Shown piece by piece: positions 1 through 5,801 of a stretch of 15,115 nucleotides of DNA (the first letter of the stretch is position 1; every line of letters begins with the position of its first letter). The DNA lies in the NCBI GenBank assembly GCA_031277045.1, contig JAISLX010000084.1, positions 1 through 15,115 of the forward strand, read 5' to 3'. Position numbers and translations under genes: made by a program. A model generated the notes under the pieces. That model was given only the letters and a program-made list of their open reading frames with translations, was not told the DNA's origin and ran no database searches. This stretch comes from Treponema sp. (GTDB lineage Bacteria > Spirochaetota > Spirochaetia > Treponematales > Breznakiellaceae).

Positions 1-1170
1 GCCCACGAAAAATTCCCCGGCCGGGCCTTTGAAAAGATGCGGGGCGTGGACATCGCCAGGGGGACCATCAACGGGATTCCCGTGGTCATGCCCGGCAGTT
101 TTGCCGATACCCTGGGCCAGGTCAAACTGACGCTCCGGCGGACCGACGAGGGCTGGGCCCGGATTGACGGCAGCGGCAGCCTGCTCCCGGTGTACGACGG
201 CGCAGCCCGGAAGGCGAATTACCCGGCGGACCCGGAGCTGACCGCCCTGCTCCGCCCCCTCCACGAGGCCGTTCTGGAATATATCCGCGCCCCCGTGGGC
301 GCCGCCGAAGGGGGAGAGGCCGCCGGCGGCCGCCTCACCGAAGCGCTGACCAGCTTCTTCGCGGTGATCCGGGACGATTATTCGGTGCAGATCATCAATG
401 AAGCCCAGATCCGCTACGCCCGGCAGGTCCTGGCCGGCGCGCCCTACGCCAAACTCCCGATCCTCTCCGCGGCGGCCCCCTTCAAGGCCGGGGGCCGGCA
501 GGGCCCCCGCTACTACACCAACGTCCCCGCCGGGCCCCTGGCGATCAAGAACATCGCCGACCTCTACGTTTATCCCAACACTGTGGTGATCCTTAAACTC
601 AGCGGCGCAGGGATCAAGGAATGGCTGGAACACAGCGCCGGCCAGTTCAACCAGTTGGACCCGGAAAACCAGGGGGAGCAGTACATCCAGAACGACGACT
701 TCCCCACCTACCTCTACGACGTTATCGACGGGGAGGGGGACCTGAGCTACAAAATCGACGTTACTCAGCCGGCCAGGTACAACCGGGACGGCAGCATCAG
801 GAACCCCGGCGCGGAACGGATCAAGGAGCTCCGCTATAACGGCGAGCCCGTTGACCCTGCCCAGGAATTCGCCCTGGTGACCAACAACTACCGGGCCTAC
901 GGCGGCGGGAATTTCCCCGGCGGCAATCCGGGAAACATTATCCTGGAAAGCCCCGACGAGAGCCGCCAGGTGATCCTCCGCTACATCAACGAGAAGCGGG
1001 AATTGAGCCCTCGGCCCAACAACAACTGGGAACTCATCCTGCCCCGGGGCGCCGGCCCCCTGCTTTTCCTCAGTTCCCCGGACGCTAACGCCCCGGACAA
1101 ACTTCCCCCGGGCCTCAGCTTTGTCCGCATGGCGGAAACGGGCTTTGCCGTCTACCAGGTGGAACCCTAG
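1..1170 (+). CDS. cpdB: CpdB-type 2',3'-cyclic-nucleotide 2'-phosphodiesterase/3'-nucleotidase, C-terminal part (5' end outside window)
   Basis: The frame is open from base 1, so the start lies upstream; about 389 residues are visible. The first residues (AHEKFPGRAFEKM, then GVDIARGTINGIPVVMPG) match the end of the metallophosphatase domain of CpdB-family enzymes, where a GHxH-type metal-binding motif precedes this segment. The rest is the 5'-nucleotidase C-terminal substrate domain: GPLAIKNIADLYVYPNT, then FPTYLYDVIDGEGDLSYKID, then ALVTNNYRAYGGGNFPG, the last being the nucleobase-stacking loop region. Family members are exported and strip phosphate from 2',3'-cyclic nucleotides and 3'-nucleotides in the periplasm, feeding nucleoside salvage. 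The signal peptide and most metal ligands are outside the window, so export and activity are inferred. CpdB is favoured over UshA because of the NNYRAYGGGNFPG and VIDGEGDLSYKID wording. No terminator follows directly; the GC-rich hairpin element at 1205-1303 is the next structure. Confidence 0.88.
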   Translation, partial: AHEKFPGRAFEKMRGVDIARGTINGIPVVMPGSFADTLGQVKLTLRRTDEGWARIDGSGSLLPVYDGAARKANYPADPELTALLRPLHEAVLEYIRAPVGAAEGGEAAGGRLTEALTSFFAVIRDDYSVQIINEAQIRYARQVLAGAPYAKLPILSAAAPFKAGGRQGPRYYTNVPAGPLAIKNIADLYVYPNTVVILKLSGAGIKEWLEHSAGQFNQLDPENQGEQYIQNDDFPTYLYDVIDGEGDLSYKIDVTQPARYNRDGSIRNPGAERIKELRYNGEPVDPAQEFALVTNNYRAYGGGNFPGGNPGNIILESPDESRQVILRYINEKRELSPRPNNNWELILPRGAGPLLFLSSPDANAPDKLPPGLSFVRMAETGFAVYQVEP

Positions 1171-1204
1171 CGTCAAGACCCGATTCTGTTTTGTATGCGG
1201 GCGC

Positions 1205-1303
1205 GTCCCCGGCCCCGCGGAACAGGGCCGGGGACCGGGCTATCCGGGGCTGCGCGAAGGCAGCCTCCGGTTGCCACGCGCACCCCTCCTATCCCTCGCG
1301 CGA
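1205..1303. other. GC-rich structured intergenic element with two long hairpins (REP-like or ncRNA-like)
   Basis: Two hairpins lie in a non-coding gap. The first has perfect 11-bp arms (GTCCCCGGCCC at 1205-1215, its complement at 1225-1235) and a 9-nt loop. The second pairs TGCGCG (1251-1256) with CGCGCA (1277-1282) and, inside, GGCA (1259-1262) with TGCC (1272-1275). CTATCC appears twice, after each hairpin (1240 and 1290), the second within CTATCCCTCGCGCG. No convincing ORF crosses it. From memory the 'GGGCTATCCG...CTATCCCTCGCGC' wording resembles dispersed palindromic elements in intergenic regions of several bacterial phyla, but I cannot search for copies. It could also end cpdB transcription, although it lacks a T-tract. 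Confidence 0.5.
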
Positions 1304-1335
1304 ATAAGAGCAGCAGCAGCCGGGAACCTCCTTGC

Positions 1336-1364
1336 TTGTCATGCCGCCTGAAAAAAATTATAGT
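1336..1364 (+). promoter_or_regulatory. Predicted sigma70 promoter of adk
   Basis: -35 TTGTCA at 1336-1341 and -10 TATAGT at 1359-1364, each 5 of 6 to consensus, are separated by exactly 17 bp. An A-rich stretch in the spacer fits. Transcription would start near 1371, giving a leader of roughly 78 nt before the adk ATG. That start coincides with the first base of the palindrome at 1371-1397. Confidence 0.6.
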
Positions 1365-1370
1365 TGAGTT

Positions 1371-1397
1371 TGTTCCAAAACTAACCGGGTTTTGGGA
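1371..1397 (+). repeat. Interspersed palindrome, copy A (CYAACCGG loop family)
   Basis: The left arm TTCCAAAAC (1373-1381) pairs with GTTTTGGGA (1389-1397), one pair being G-U; the loop is TAACCGG. The same core, CCAAAACTAACCGGG, recurs on the other strand at 2158-2184, and a close version lies at 8712-8740. If the promoter call at 1336-1364 is right, this hairpin forms the extreme 5' end of the adk transcript, where it could protect the RNA. Confidence 0.6.
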
Positions 1398-1448
1398 TTG
1401 ACTCGCTTATTATCCGGCCCGGTAACAAGGCGCGGAGAGGAAGGTTTC

Positions 1449-2096
1449 ATGAAACTGATTTTTTTGGGCCCCCCCGGAGCGGGAAAAGGTACCCTGGCTG
1501 CCCGTGCGGTGGAGATTCTCGAAAGGACCTGCGGGGCGTCTCACCCCCACATCAGTACCGGGGCGATATTCAGGGCGGCCATAACCGCCCAAAGTCCCCT
1601 GGGGCTTAAAGTCAAGGCTATTCTGGATTCAGGCGGGCTGGTGGATGACCAAACCACCATCGAACTGGTAAAGGAACGGCTTGGCCGGGAAGACGCCCGG
1701 AACGGCTATATTCTGGACGGTTTCCCCCGGACCATTCCCCAGGCGGAAGCTTTGGCCGGGTTTTCTCCCGTGGACCGGGTCCTGAATTTCGATATCCCCG
1801 ATGAATCCGTTCTTGAGCGTTTGGGAGGCCGCCGCGTCTGCCGCGCCTGCGGCCACAATTTCCACATCGTCTTTGACAAGCCGGCGCGGGAGGGAATCTG
1901 CGATCACTGCGGCGGAGAGGTCTACACCAGGGACGATGACAAGCCGGAGGCGGTGCAAAAACGCCTGGAAGTGTACCGGGCCCAAACCGCGCCCCTTATT
2001 GATTTTTACCGTAAAAAGGGGCTCCTGGCGGACGTGGACGCCCGTCCCGGAGTAGAACAGGTGGTAAAAAACTTTACGAAAGCCCTGGCGTTATAA
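1449..2096 (+). CDS. adk: Adenylate kinase, long zinc-finger-LID type
   Basis: Catalyses ATP + AMP = 2 ADP in the cytoplasm and sets the adenylate energy balance. The 215-residue product has the P-loop GPPGAGKGT (7-15), the AMP-site ISTG (36-39), GFPRT (91-95) and a long LID (about 127-160). The LID holds four cysteines (C131, C134, C151, C154; CxxC twice), the structural zinc site seen in many long-form adenylate kinases. RDDD (161-164) and the KRLEVY...TAPLIDFY tail complete the family pattern. The ATG at 1449 was chosen over an upstream in-frame ATG at 1392 because it begins the KLIFLGPPG strand directly and is preceded by GAGAGGAAGG at a good distance; the upstream stretch adds residues foreign to the family. 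The gene has its own promoter (1336-1364) and appears monocistronic, ending in the hairpin cluster at 2103-2242. Confidence 0.97.
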   Translation: MKLIFLGPPGAGKGTLAARAVEILERTCGASHPHISTGAIFRAAITAQSPLGLKVKAILDSGGLVDDQTTIELVKERLGREDARNGYILDGFPRTIPQAEALAGFSPVDRVLNFDIPDESVLERLGGRRVCRACGHNFHIVFDKPAREGICDHCGGEVYTRDDDKPEAVQKRLEVYRAQTAPLIDFYRKKGLLADVDARPGVEQVVKNFTKALAL

Positions 2097-2157
2097 GCTG
2101 CCCCGCCCGGCGGGCGGAGCGCCGGACCTTTTTGAAAATCCGCTGACGGGCGGGCTT

Positions 2158-2184
2158 TTCCCAAACCCCGGTTAGTTTTGGGGA
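2158..2184 (-). repeat. Interspersed palindrome, copy B
   Basis: Read on the minus strand this is CCCCAAAACTAACCGGGGTT followed by TGGGA, nearly identical to copy A over the arm and the CTAACCGG loop. The plus-strand arms CCCAAAC (2160-2166) and GTTTTGGGG (2175-2183) pair with one bulged T. It lies in the convergent spacer between adk and the MBL gene. Confidence 0.5.
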
Positions 2185-2220
2185 GGCCTTGGGCCTGGCC
2201 CCAAATCCGGCGGGGGCCGG

Positions 2221-2242
2221 AAATGCCTCCGCAGGCGTTTTT
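2221..2242 (+). terminator. Intrinsic terminator downstream of adk (possibly bidirectional)
   Basis: AAATGCCT pairs with AGGCGTTT around a CCGC loop (one T-G pair), and the stem runs straight into a five-T tract (2238-2242). On the minus strand the same stem is followed by a T-poor AAATTTCC-type context, so it is better oriented for adk, though it could also serve the converging MBL gene. The spacer 2097-2275 holds other hairpins: a perfect 6-bp CCGCCC/GGGCGG stem at 2103-2117 and palindrome B. Confidence 0.6.
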
Positions 2243-2275
2243 AGGGAAGTATGTGTCTAACACTATGGACAAACA

Positions 2276-3055
2276 CTAGATATTTTGGGGATCGTAACAG
2301 TAGGCGCGGATGTTCTTGTAGTGTGCCACCCGGCTTATCCGCGTGGTGTTCATGAATTGCATAGCCGTTTCCCTGCCGCTTATGGCGCCTGAAATAATCC
2401 CGTCGGTGGCGTGAAGAACGTCGGCCAGGAATTCCAGATCGTGTTTCGGCGCCTGATGGCGGTGCCCGGTAAAAATCTGAAGATCGTCCATGCTTTTTAC
2501 TTCCTCCCAAAGCCGCCGCAGGTTTTCGCGGAATTGGCGCAGAGGCAGGCAATGGGGCAGCCACATCCAAAAAACCCCCGCGCCAATGGCGTCTCCCGTG
2601 TAGAGGTGCCGCTGTTCCCGCTCAAGAAAGACCGTGGAACCCGGCGTATGGCCCGCCAGGGGAATCGCCTCCAAACGGTATGCCCCCAGGTCAAAAACCG
2701 CGCCTTCCTCAAGGGCCGTAAAGCGGCTCCCGTCAAAGCCCATCTCTTCCACCAGCGGCAGATCCGCCCCGTTCAGGTACACCCCGCAGCCCGCGTCAAA
2801 AAAATCCAGCGTCCCCTTTCCCGCGTGATCCCGGTGCCCGTGGCTCAGCGCCAAGTCCAGGGGCAGCGGCGTCAGAGCGCGGGCGGTTTTGTATACGGAC
2901 CGTTCTTCCAGCAGGGCGTCAATTACCAGAGCCCGTTCCGTCCCCGTTACCAGGTAGGCGTCCATCTGGGGCCGTGGAATTCCCTGGTCCATAGCGGCCT
3001 CGTTAAAATTCCAAATATTGTGCCGCAGTTGGTTTACCGTTAAGGTTCCGTTCAT
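2276..3055 (-). CDS. MBL-fold (metallo-beta-lactamase superfamily) metal-dependent hydrolase
   Basis: 259 residues. All ligands of a binuclear metal site are visible: HGHRDH (H72, H74, D76, H77), H136 in LAGHTPGS, D155 in YTGDA and H198 in TGHRH. This is the glyoxalase II/lactonase-like hydrolase arrangement. The fold starts with DAYLVTGTERALVIDALL, the usual first strands. No signal peptide is seen, so it is probably cytoplasmic. The substrate cannot be told from the sequence. The ATG at 3055 follows a GGGGGAG ribosome site. It begins 31 bp after the ogt stop on the same strand, so the two are probably cotranscribed, with dus further upstream. AACACTA occurs twice, 14 bp apart, just past its stop (2263-2276). 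Confidence 0.9.
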   Translation of the reverse strand: MNGTLTVNQLRHNIWNFNEAAMDQGIPRPQMDAYLVTGTERALVIDALLEERSVYKTARALTPLPLDLALSHGHRDHAGKGTLDFFDAGCGVYLNGADLPLVEEMGFDGSRFTALEEGAVFDLGAYRLEAIPLAGHTPGSTVFLEREQRHLYTGDAIGAGVFWMWLPHCLPLRQFRENLRRLWEEVKSMDDLQIFTGHRHQAPKHDLEFLADVLHATDGIISGAISGRETAMQFMNTTRISRVAHYKNIRAYCYDPQNI

Positions 3056-3086
3056 CCCGCTCCCCCTTTGCGGCGAAATTTTACCG

Positions 3087-3608
3087 TCATACTGTTTCCG
3101 TCCTGCCCATATTCGCCGTAATGCCTTCCATTCGCAGCAGCGCGGCTTTTATGCCGAATCCGCCCGCGTATCCGGTAAGATCGCCGTTTTTGCCTACCAC
3201 GCGATGGCAGGGAATTAAAATCGAAATAGGATTACGGCCGACGGCGCCGCCGGCCGCCCGCGCGGAGGTATGGCTGCCCTTGTGTTCCAGTTCAAATTGC
3301 CGCGCGATTTCCCCGTAGCTGGTTGTCTGCCCGTAAGGTATTTTCCGCAGAATGTCCCATATTGATTGCTGGAAAGGGCTTCCTTTGGGCATAAGCGGCG
3401 GCATGTAATCAGGCTCTTTGCCCGAAAAATACACGTCAAGCCATTTTTCAACATCCGCGAATACCGGCAGGTTTTGTTCCGCGGCGCCTTTTTCCAGTGT
3501 CCGGGCAAAGTATTTTTGCCCTTCAAACCAAAGGCCGGAAAGGTGTTCCCCGTCGCTTGACAGGGTAATTGTTCCAAACGGCGACTTTGTTGTATGGACA
3601 TATTCCAC
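3087..3608 (-). CDS. ogt: Methylated-DNA--[protein]-cysteine S-methyltransferase (O6-alkylguanine repair)
   Basis: Suicide repair protein that moves an alkyl group from O6-alkylguanine in DNA to its own cysteine. The active-site motif IPCHRVVG is intact with C134 (numbered from the start chosen here). The C-terminal DNA-binding domain reads FQQSIWDILRKIPYGQTTSY, then GEIA and ARAAGGAVGRNP (helix-turn-helix and arginine finger), as in Ogt/AdaB. The frame stays open far upstream, with ATGs at 3704 and 3788, the latter inside dus. I chose the GTG at 3608 because GGGGAG sits 7 nt before it, the product (173 aa) has normal family length, and the domain begins right there (EYVHTTKSPFGTITL). The extra upstream residues lack family similarity. 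The gene is visibly more AT-rich than dus upstream. Confidence 0.9.
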   Translation of the reverse strand: MEYVHTTKSPFGTITLSSDGEHLSGLWFEGQKYFARTLEKGAAEQNLPVFADVEKWLDVYFSGKEPDYMPPLMPKGSPFQQSIWDILRKIPYGQTTSYGEIARQFELEHKGSHTSARAAGGAVGRNPISILIPCHRVVGKNGDLTGYAGGFGIKAALLRMEGITANMGRTETV

Positions 3609-3742
3609 GTTTAGTCTCCCCACGTAATCTGAGGCGTTTCCAAAACCCCGCGTTGTGGAAAACGTCCCGTGCTTTAATTCAATCAATTTTAGGAACGTTT
3701 TCATCGTAACAAATTTTAGGGCCCTCGTGAACAGAATCCGCT

Positions 3743-4867
3743 TTACAGGCGCGCTTCCTCCGGGTGGGCGCGGAAGTACCCGCGCCATACCTTTTCGATG
3801 TCTTGAAGGCTTTCCTCCCGGTTAAGCAGGTTTTTTACGTGGGTTCCCCATTTCAGATTGTCGCAGAAATAAGTGAAAAAGCGCCGGGCCCGGCTGATGT
3901 GGAACTCCGGGGGCTGGTAACGGGCCAGAAGTTCCAGGAAGCGGAGGGCCGTGTCTTCCAGGTTGACGGATTGGTTTAGCGGCGTACCGCCGGGCTGCCC
4001 TGCGTCCGCCACGCGCCGCGCCTCCGCGAAAATCCAGGGCTGCCGGACCGCGCCCCGGCCCACCATAACCCGGCCTTCCCCCGCCCGGCGGAAAAGTTCC
4101 GCCGCGTTGTCCAGGTCCCCGTTCCCCGCCACGGGGACGCGCAGTTCCCGCCGCAGGGCTTCCACGTACTCCCAGCGGGCGCGGCGCTTGAATTTTTCCC
4201 CGGCCAGGCGCGGGTGCAGCGTGATAAGCTGGACTCCCTCGGCCTCCAGACCCCGGCAGAAGCGGACCAGGTATTCAAAAAGTTCCCCGTCAAGGGGGGC
4301 TTGCCCTTTTTCCCGCAGGCCGGGTTCCGGACCGCCCGGCTGTGAACTGCCCGGGGCTGGGCCGCCCATCTCAGGGTTGCTCATTTCCCGGCTGCCCAAA
4401 AATGGGCGGCGGAGACGCGGAACGGCCGGTTCCCGCACGGGCGGGCCCAGACGCAGTTTGACGCTGAGCCGCCGCCGTACCACGTTCCGTACCCGGCCGG
4501 CCATGTCCAGGGCCTTGTCCGGGTCCGCCATCCAGGCGACTCCGGCCCCCGCGCGGCGAATTGCCGGGGCCGCGCAGCCCATGTTAAGGTCGATGCCCAG
4601 GCAGTCCCGCCGGTCCAGCAGGGCCGCCGCCCTTTCAAGCTGTGCCGGATCGGGGCTGGTCAACTGGTATACCAGACGTTCGGGGCAGGGACCTGCGTCC
4701 AGGTACCAGCGCTCAAAGGGGCCGCCTCCCAGAAGGGCCCCGGCGCTTATCATTTCTGTAACGTATTCGGGCCGGTCCCCGGCGCCGTCCATAAACCCTT
4801 CGATAAGTTCCCTCAGGGCGCGGTGGCTAATTTCCGCCATAGGAGCTAGCATGAGGGGACCAAACAT
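3743..4867 (-). CDS. dus: tRNA-dihydrouridine synthase family protein with a Pro/Gly-rich insertion
   Basis: Flavoenzyme that reduces specific uridines in tRNA to dihydrouridine using FMN and NADPH. From the ATG at 4867 it has 374 residues: LMLAPMAEISHRAL (FMN strand 1), YVTEMISAGALL, QLTSPDP, GIDLNMGCAAPAIRRAGAGV with the catalytic Cys98, LSVKLRLG (K137), ITLHPRLAGEKFKRRARWEY (H218), and VAGNGDL ... VMVGRGAVRQPWIF (phosphate loop). The usual GCP is GCA here, but the cysteine is kept. Between the KLRLG strand and the ITLHPR strand lies an insertion of about 50 residues (142-193) rich in Pro, Gly and Glu, unusual for the family. The frame is open to 5023, but that part crosses the cheY promoter region and has no Dus similarity. 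No clear ribosome site precedes the ATG at 4867; an in-frame ATG at 4852 is an alternative. Which Dus subfamily it belongs to is uncertain. Confidence 0.88.
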   Translation of the reverse strand: MFGPLMLAPMAEISHRALRELIEGFMDGAGDRPEYVTEMISAGALLGGGPFERWYLDAGPCPERLVYQLTSPDPAQLERAAALLDRRDCLGIDLNMGCAAPAIRRAGAGVAWMADPDKALDMAGRVRNVVRRRLSVKLRLGPPVREPAVPRLRRPFLGSREMSNPEMGGPAPGSSQPGGPEPGLREKGQAPLDGELFEYLVRFCRGLEAEGVQLITLHPRLAGEKFKRRARWEYVEALRRELRVPVAGNGDLDNAAELFRRAGEGRVMVGRGAVRQPWIFAEARRVADAGQPGGTPLNQSVNLEDTALRFLELLARYQPPEFHISRARRFFTYFCDNLKWGTHVKNLLNREESLQDIEKVWRGYFRAHPEEARL

Positions 4868-4916
4868 ACTAGAATTAAGAAGTATTCGGGATAAAAATGA
4901 AAGCAGGGGGGCAGTC

Positions 4917-4932
4917 CGGTCAAATTGGACCG
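4917..4932. promoter_or_regulatory. Short palindrome next to the cheY promoter (possible operator)
   Basis: CGGTC and GACCG flank a 6-bp AAATTG centre, five bases upstream of the -35 box at 4938. It lies in the divergent dus/cheY spacer, so a protein bound here could affect both genes. Five-bp arms are weak evidence. Confidence 0.25.
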
Positions 4933-4937
4933 CTCGC

Positions 4938-4966
4938 TTGACGCGCGACATTCTTGCCCTTACAGT
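4938..4966 (+). promoter_or_regulatory. Predicted sigma70 promoter of the cheY-type gene
   Basis: -35 TTGACG (4938-4943, 5 of 6) and -10 TACAGT (4961-4966, 4 of 6) are separated by 17 bp. The start of transcription would fall near 4973, leaving a leader of about 19 nt that contains the AGAGGAG ribosome site. Confidence 0.5.
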
Positions 4967-4991
4967 ATAGATTAGAAGAGGAGCATACCGC

Positions 4992-5429
4992 ATGACAGCA
5001 AAGGATAATATACCTAACCTCAACGAGAAGCCGCCTGATGGGATTAAACCGGATGGTAGCGCTTATCGGGTGTTGGTGGTTGATGATTCCATGTTTATTG
5101 CGAAGCAGCTTGGTCAAATTTTTACCTCCGAAGGCTTTGAGGTTGCCGCAACAGCCGGTGATGGGGCCCAGGGGGTGGAGAAATATAAGGAACTGCATCC
5201 AAACGTTGACTTGGTAACGATGGATATTACCATGCCAGTGATGGATGGTGTTTCCGCCCTGGAAAAGATCCTGGAATTTGACAAAAATGCCTGCGTTATC
5301 ATGGTCAGCGCCCTGGGGAAGGAAGACGTGGTTAAAAAATCCCTCCTTATGGGGGCAAAAAGCTACATTGTTAAACCGCTGGACCGGAAGAAGGTGCTTG
5401 AACGGGTTGTTTCCGTTCTAAAACGATAG
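4992..5429 (+). CDS. cheY: CheY-type single-domain response regulator
   Basis: 145 residues: a 24-residue N-terminal tail and one receiver domain, no output domain. The phosphorylation site is complete: acidic pair D31/D32 (VLVVDDSMF), phosphoacceptor D78 (VTMDITMPVMDG), S106 (MVSALG) and K128 (IVKPL). Such proteins take phosphate from a histidine kinase; CheY then binds the flagellar switch. The tail plus LVVDDSMF and SLLMGAKSYIVKPLDRKKVL resemble, from memory, the CheY proteins of treponemes, which is why I use the symbol. No cheA, cheW or cheX is adjacent, so it is an orphan here and another signalling role is possible. Start: AGAGGAG lies about 9 nt before the ATG. It has its own promoter and is followed by a palindromic hairpin. 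Confidence 0.85.
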   Translation: MTAKDNIPNLNEKPPDGIKPDGSAYRVLVVDDSMFIAKQLGQIFTSEGFEVAATAGDGAQGVEKYKELHPNVDLVTMDITMPVMDGVSALEKILEFDKNACVIMVSALGKEDVVKKSLLMGAKSYIVKPLDRKKVLERVVSVLKR

Positions 5430-5433
5430 GTAA

Positions 5434-5466
5434 AACCGTTCCAGAACCTTGAATTTTGGAACGGTT
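5434..5466 (+). terminator. Hairpin after cheY, terminator-like
   Basis: AACCGTTCCA (5434-5443) pairs perfectly with TGGAACGGTT (5457-5466), and the stem extends inward by three more pairs, one of them G-U. It starts 4 bp after the stop codon. A T-tract is lacking, so it may act as an RNA 3'-end stabiliser rather than an intrinsic terminator. The GTTCCA arms resemble the interspersed palindrome family. Confidence 0.45.
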
Positions 5467-5639
5467 CCGCTTAAATCCCCCTAAAAAATCTACATGTCAG
5501 CGTATTTTATCAATGTTACGGCAAGGGTAGACGCTTGGCCGCGGATGTTTTATTTGGGGGCGCTTCAATTTTTCCGCCAATGATGCGGGCCGGTGCATTA
5601 GAGTTAGCCGGAAATACCAGTGTTTTGAGCGGCAGCCGG

Positions 5640-5645
5640 TATAAT
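5640..5645 (+). promoter_or_regulatory. Perfect -10 box (TATAAT) ahead of the nagB leader hairpins
   Basis: TATAAT lies about 9 bp before a two-part hairpin, a terminator and nagB. No good -35 is visible at 16-18 bp upstream (CCAGTG at 17), so the promoter would need an activator or is weak. If used, RNA starts near 5652 and the leader is about 150 nt. The rest of the gap, 5467-5639, shows nothing that I recognise. Confidence 0.3.
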
Positions 5646-5653
5646 CAATAATG

Positions 5654-5689
5654 GACTTGTTTAATAACCGGCTGGTTATTTCACAAGTC
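5654..5689 (+). other. Leader hairpin upstream of nagB
   Basis: GACTTGT (5654-5660) pairs with ACAAGTC (5683-5689), and AATAACC (5663-5669) with GGTTATT (5674-5680), separated by a symmetrical 2x2 internal loop and closed by a GGCT tetraloop. All 14 pairs are Watson-Crick. It ends 4 nt before a strong terminator stem, the usual order in attenuated leaders. Confidence 0.55.
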
Positions 5690-5693
5690 TTCC

Positions 5694-5737
5694 AAAAAAC
5701 ACGGATTTTTGACAAAATCCATGTTTTTTGTTGTTTT
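5694..5737 (+). terminator. Strong intrinsic terminator in the nagB leader
   Basis: Arms 5694-5709 and 5714-5729 pair over 16 positions with a single C/A mismatch and a TGAC loop; the right arm ends in six T, then GTTGTTTTT. The left arm starts with six A, so it could also work on the minus strand. It lies 64 bp before the nagB start, with no good promoter between, so it may be an attenuator for nagB rather than only the end of the cheY transcript (its stop is 265 bp upstream). Confidence 0.7.
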
Positions 5738-5746
5738 TAAGCGGTG

Positions 5747-5776
5747 GTTGTTCGGAAACTTCAGTTTCTGAACAAC
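5747..5776 (+). repeat. GTTGTTC palindrome directly before nagB
   Basis: GTTGTTCGGAAAC pairs with GTTTCTGAACAAC around a TTCA tetraloop, 13 pairs including one G-U. The arms share the GTTC..AAAC/GTTT..GAAC pattern of the palindromes at 1371 and 8712 but the loop differs. It sits 15 bp before the nagB ribosome site. Confidence 0.5.
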
Positions 5777-5801
5777 TCTAATTTATAAACCGGAGGATTT
5801 T

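Noticed and set aside
1205..1303. tRNA or other standard RNA gene in the GC-rich element
   Set aside because: No cloverleaf, T-loop (GTTCRANNC) or CCA end; the two hairpins do not fit tRNA, SRP or tmRNA layouts.
2411..3043. Long plus-strand ORF (210 codons) opposite the MBL gene
   Set aside because: Shadow frame of the MBL hydrolase, which has a full set of metal ligands and a ribosome site; the plus-strand product has no recognisable motif.
3951..4970. 339-codon plus-strand ORF across dus
   Set aside because: Arg/Ser/Pro-rich product typical of the antisense of a GC-rich gene; dus motifs on the minus strand are clear.
5497..5715. 72-codon minus-strand ORF in the nagB leader
   Set aside because: It runs through the terminator and hairpin, lacks a ribosome site and resembles no family.
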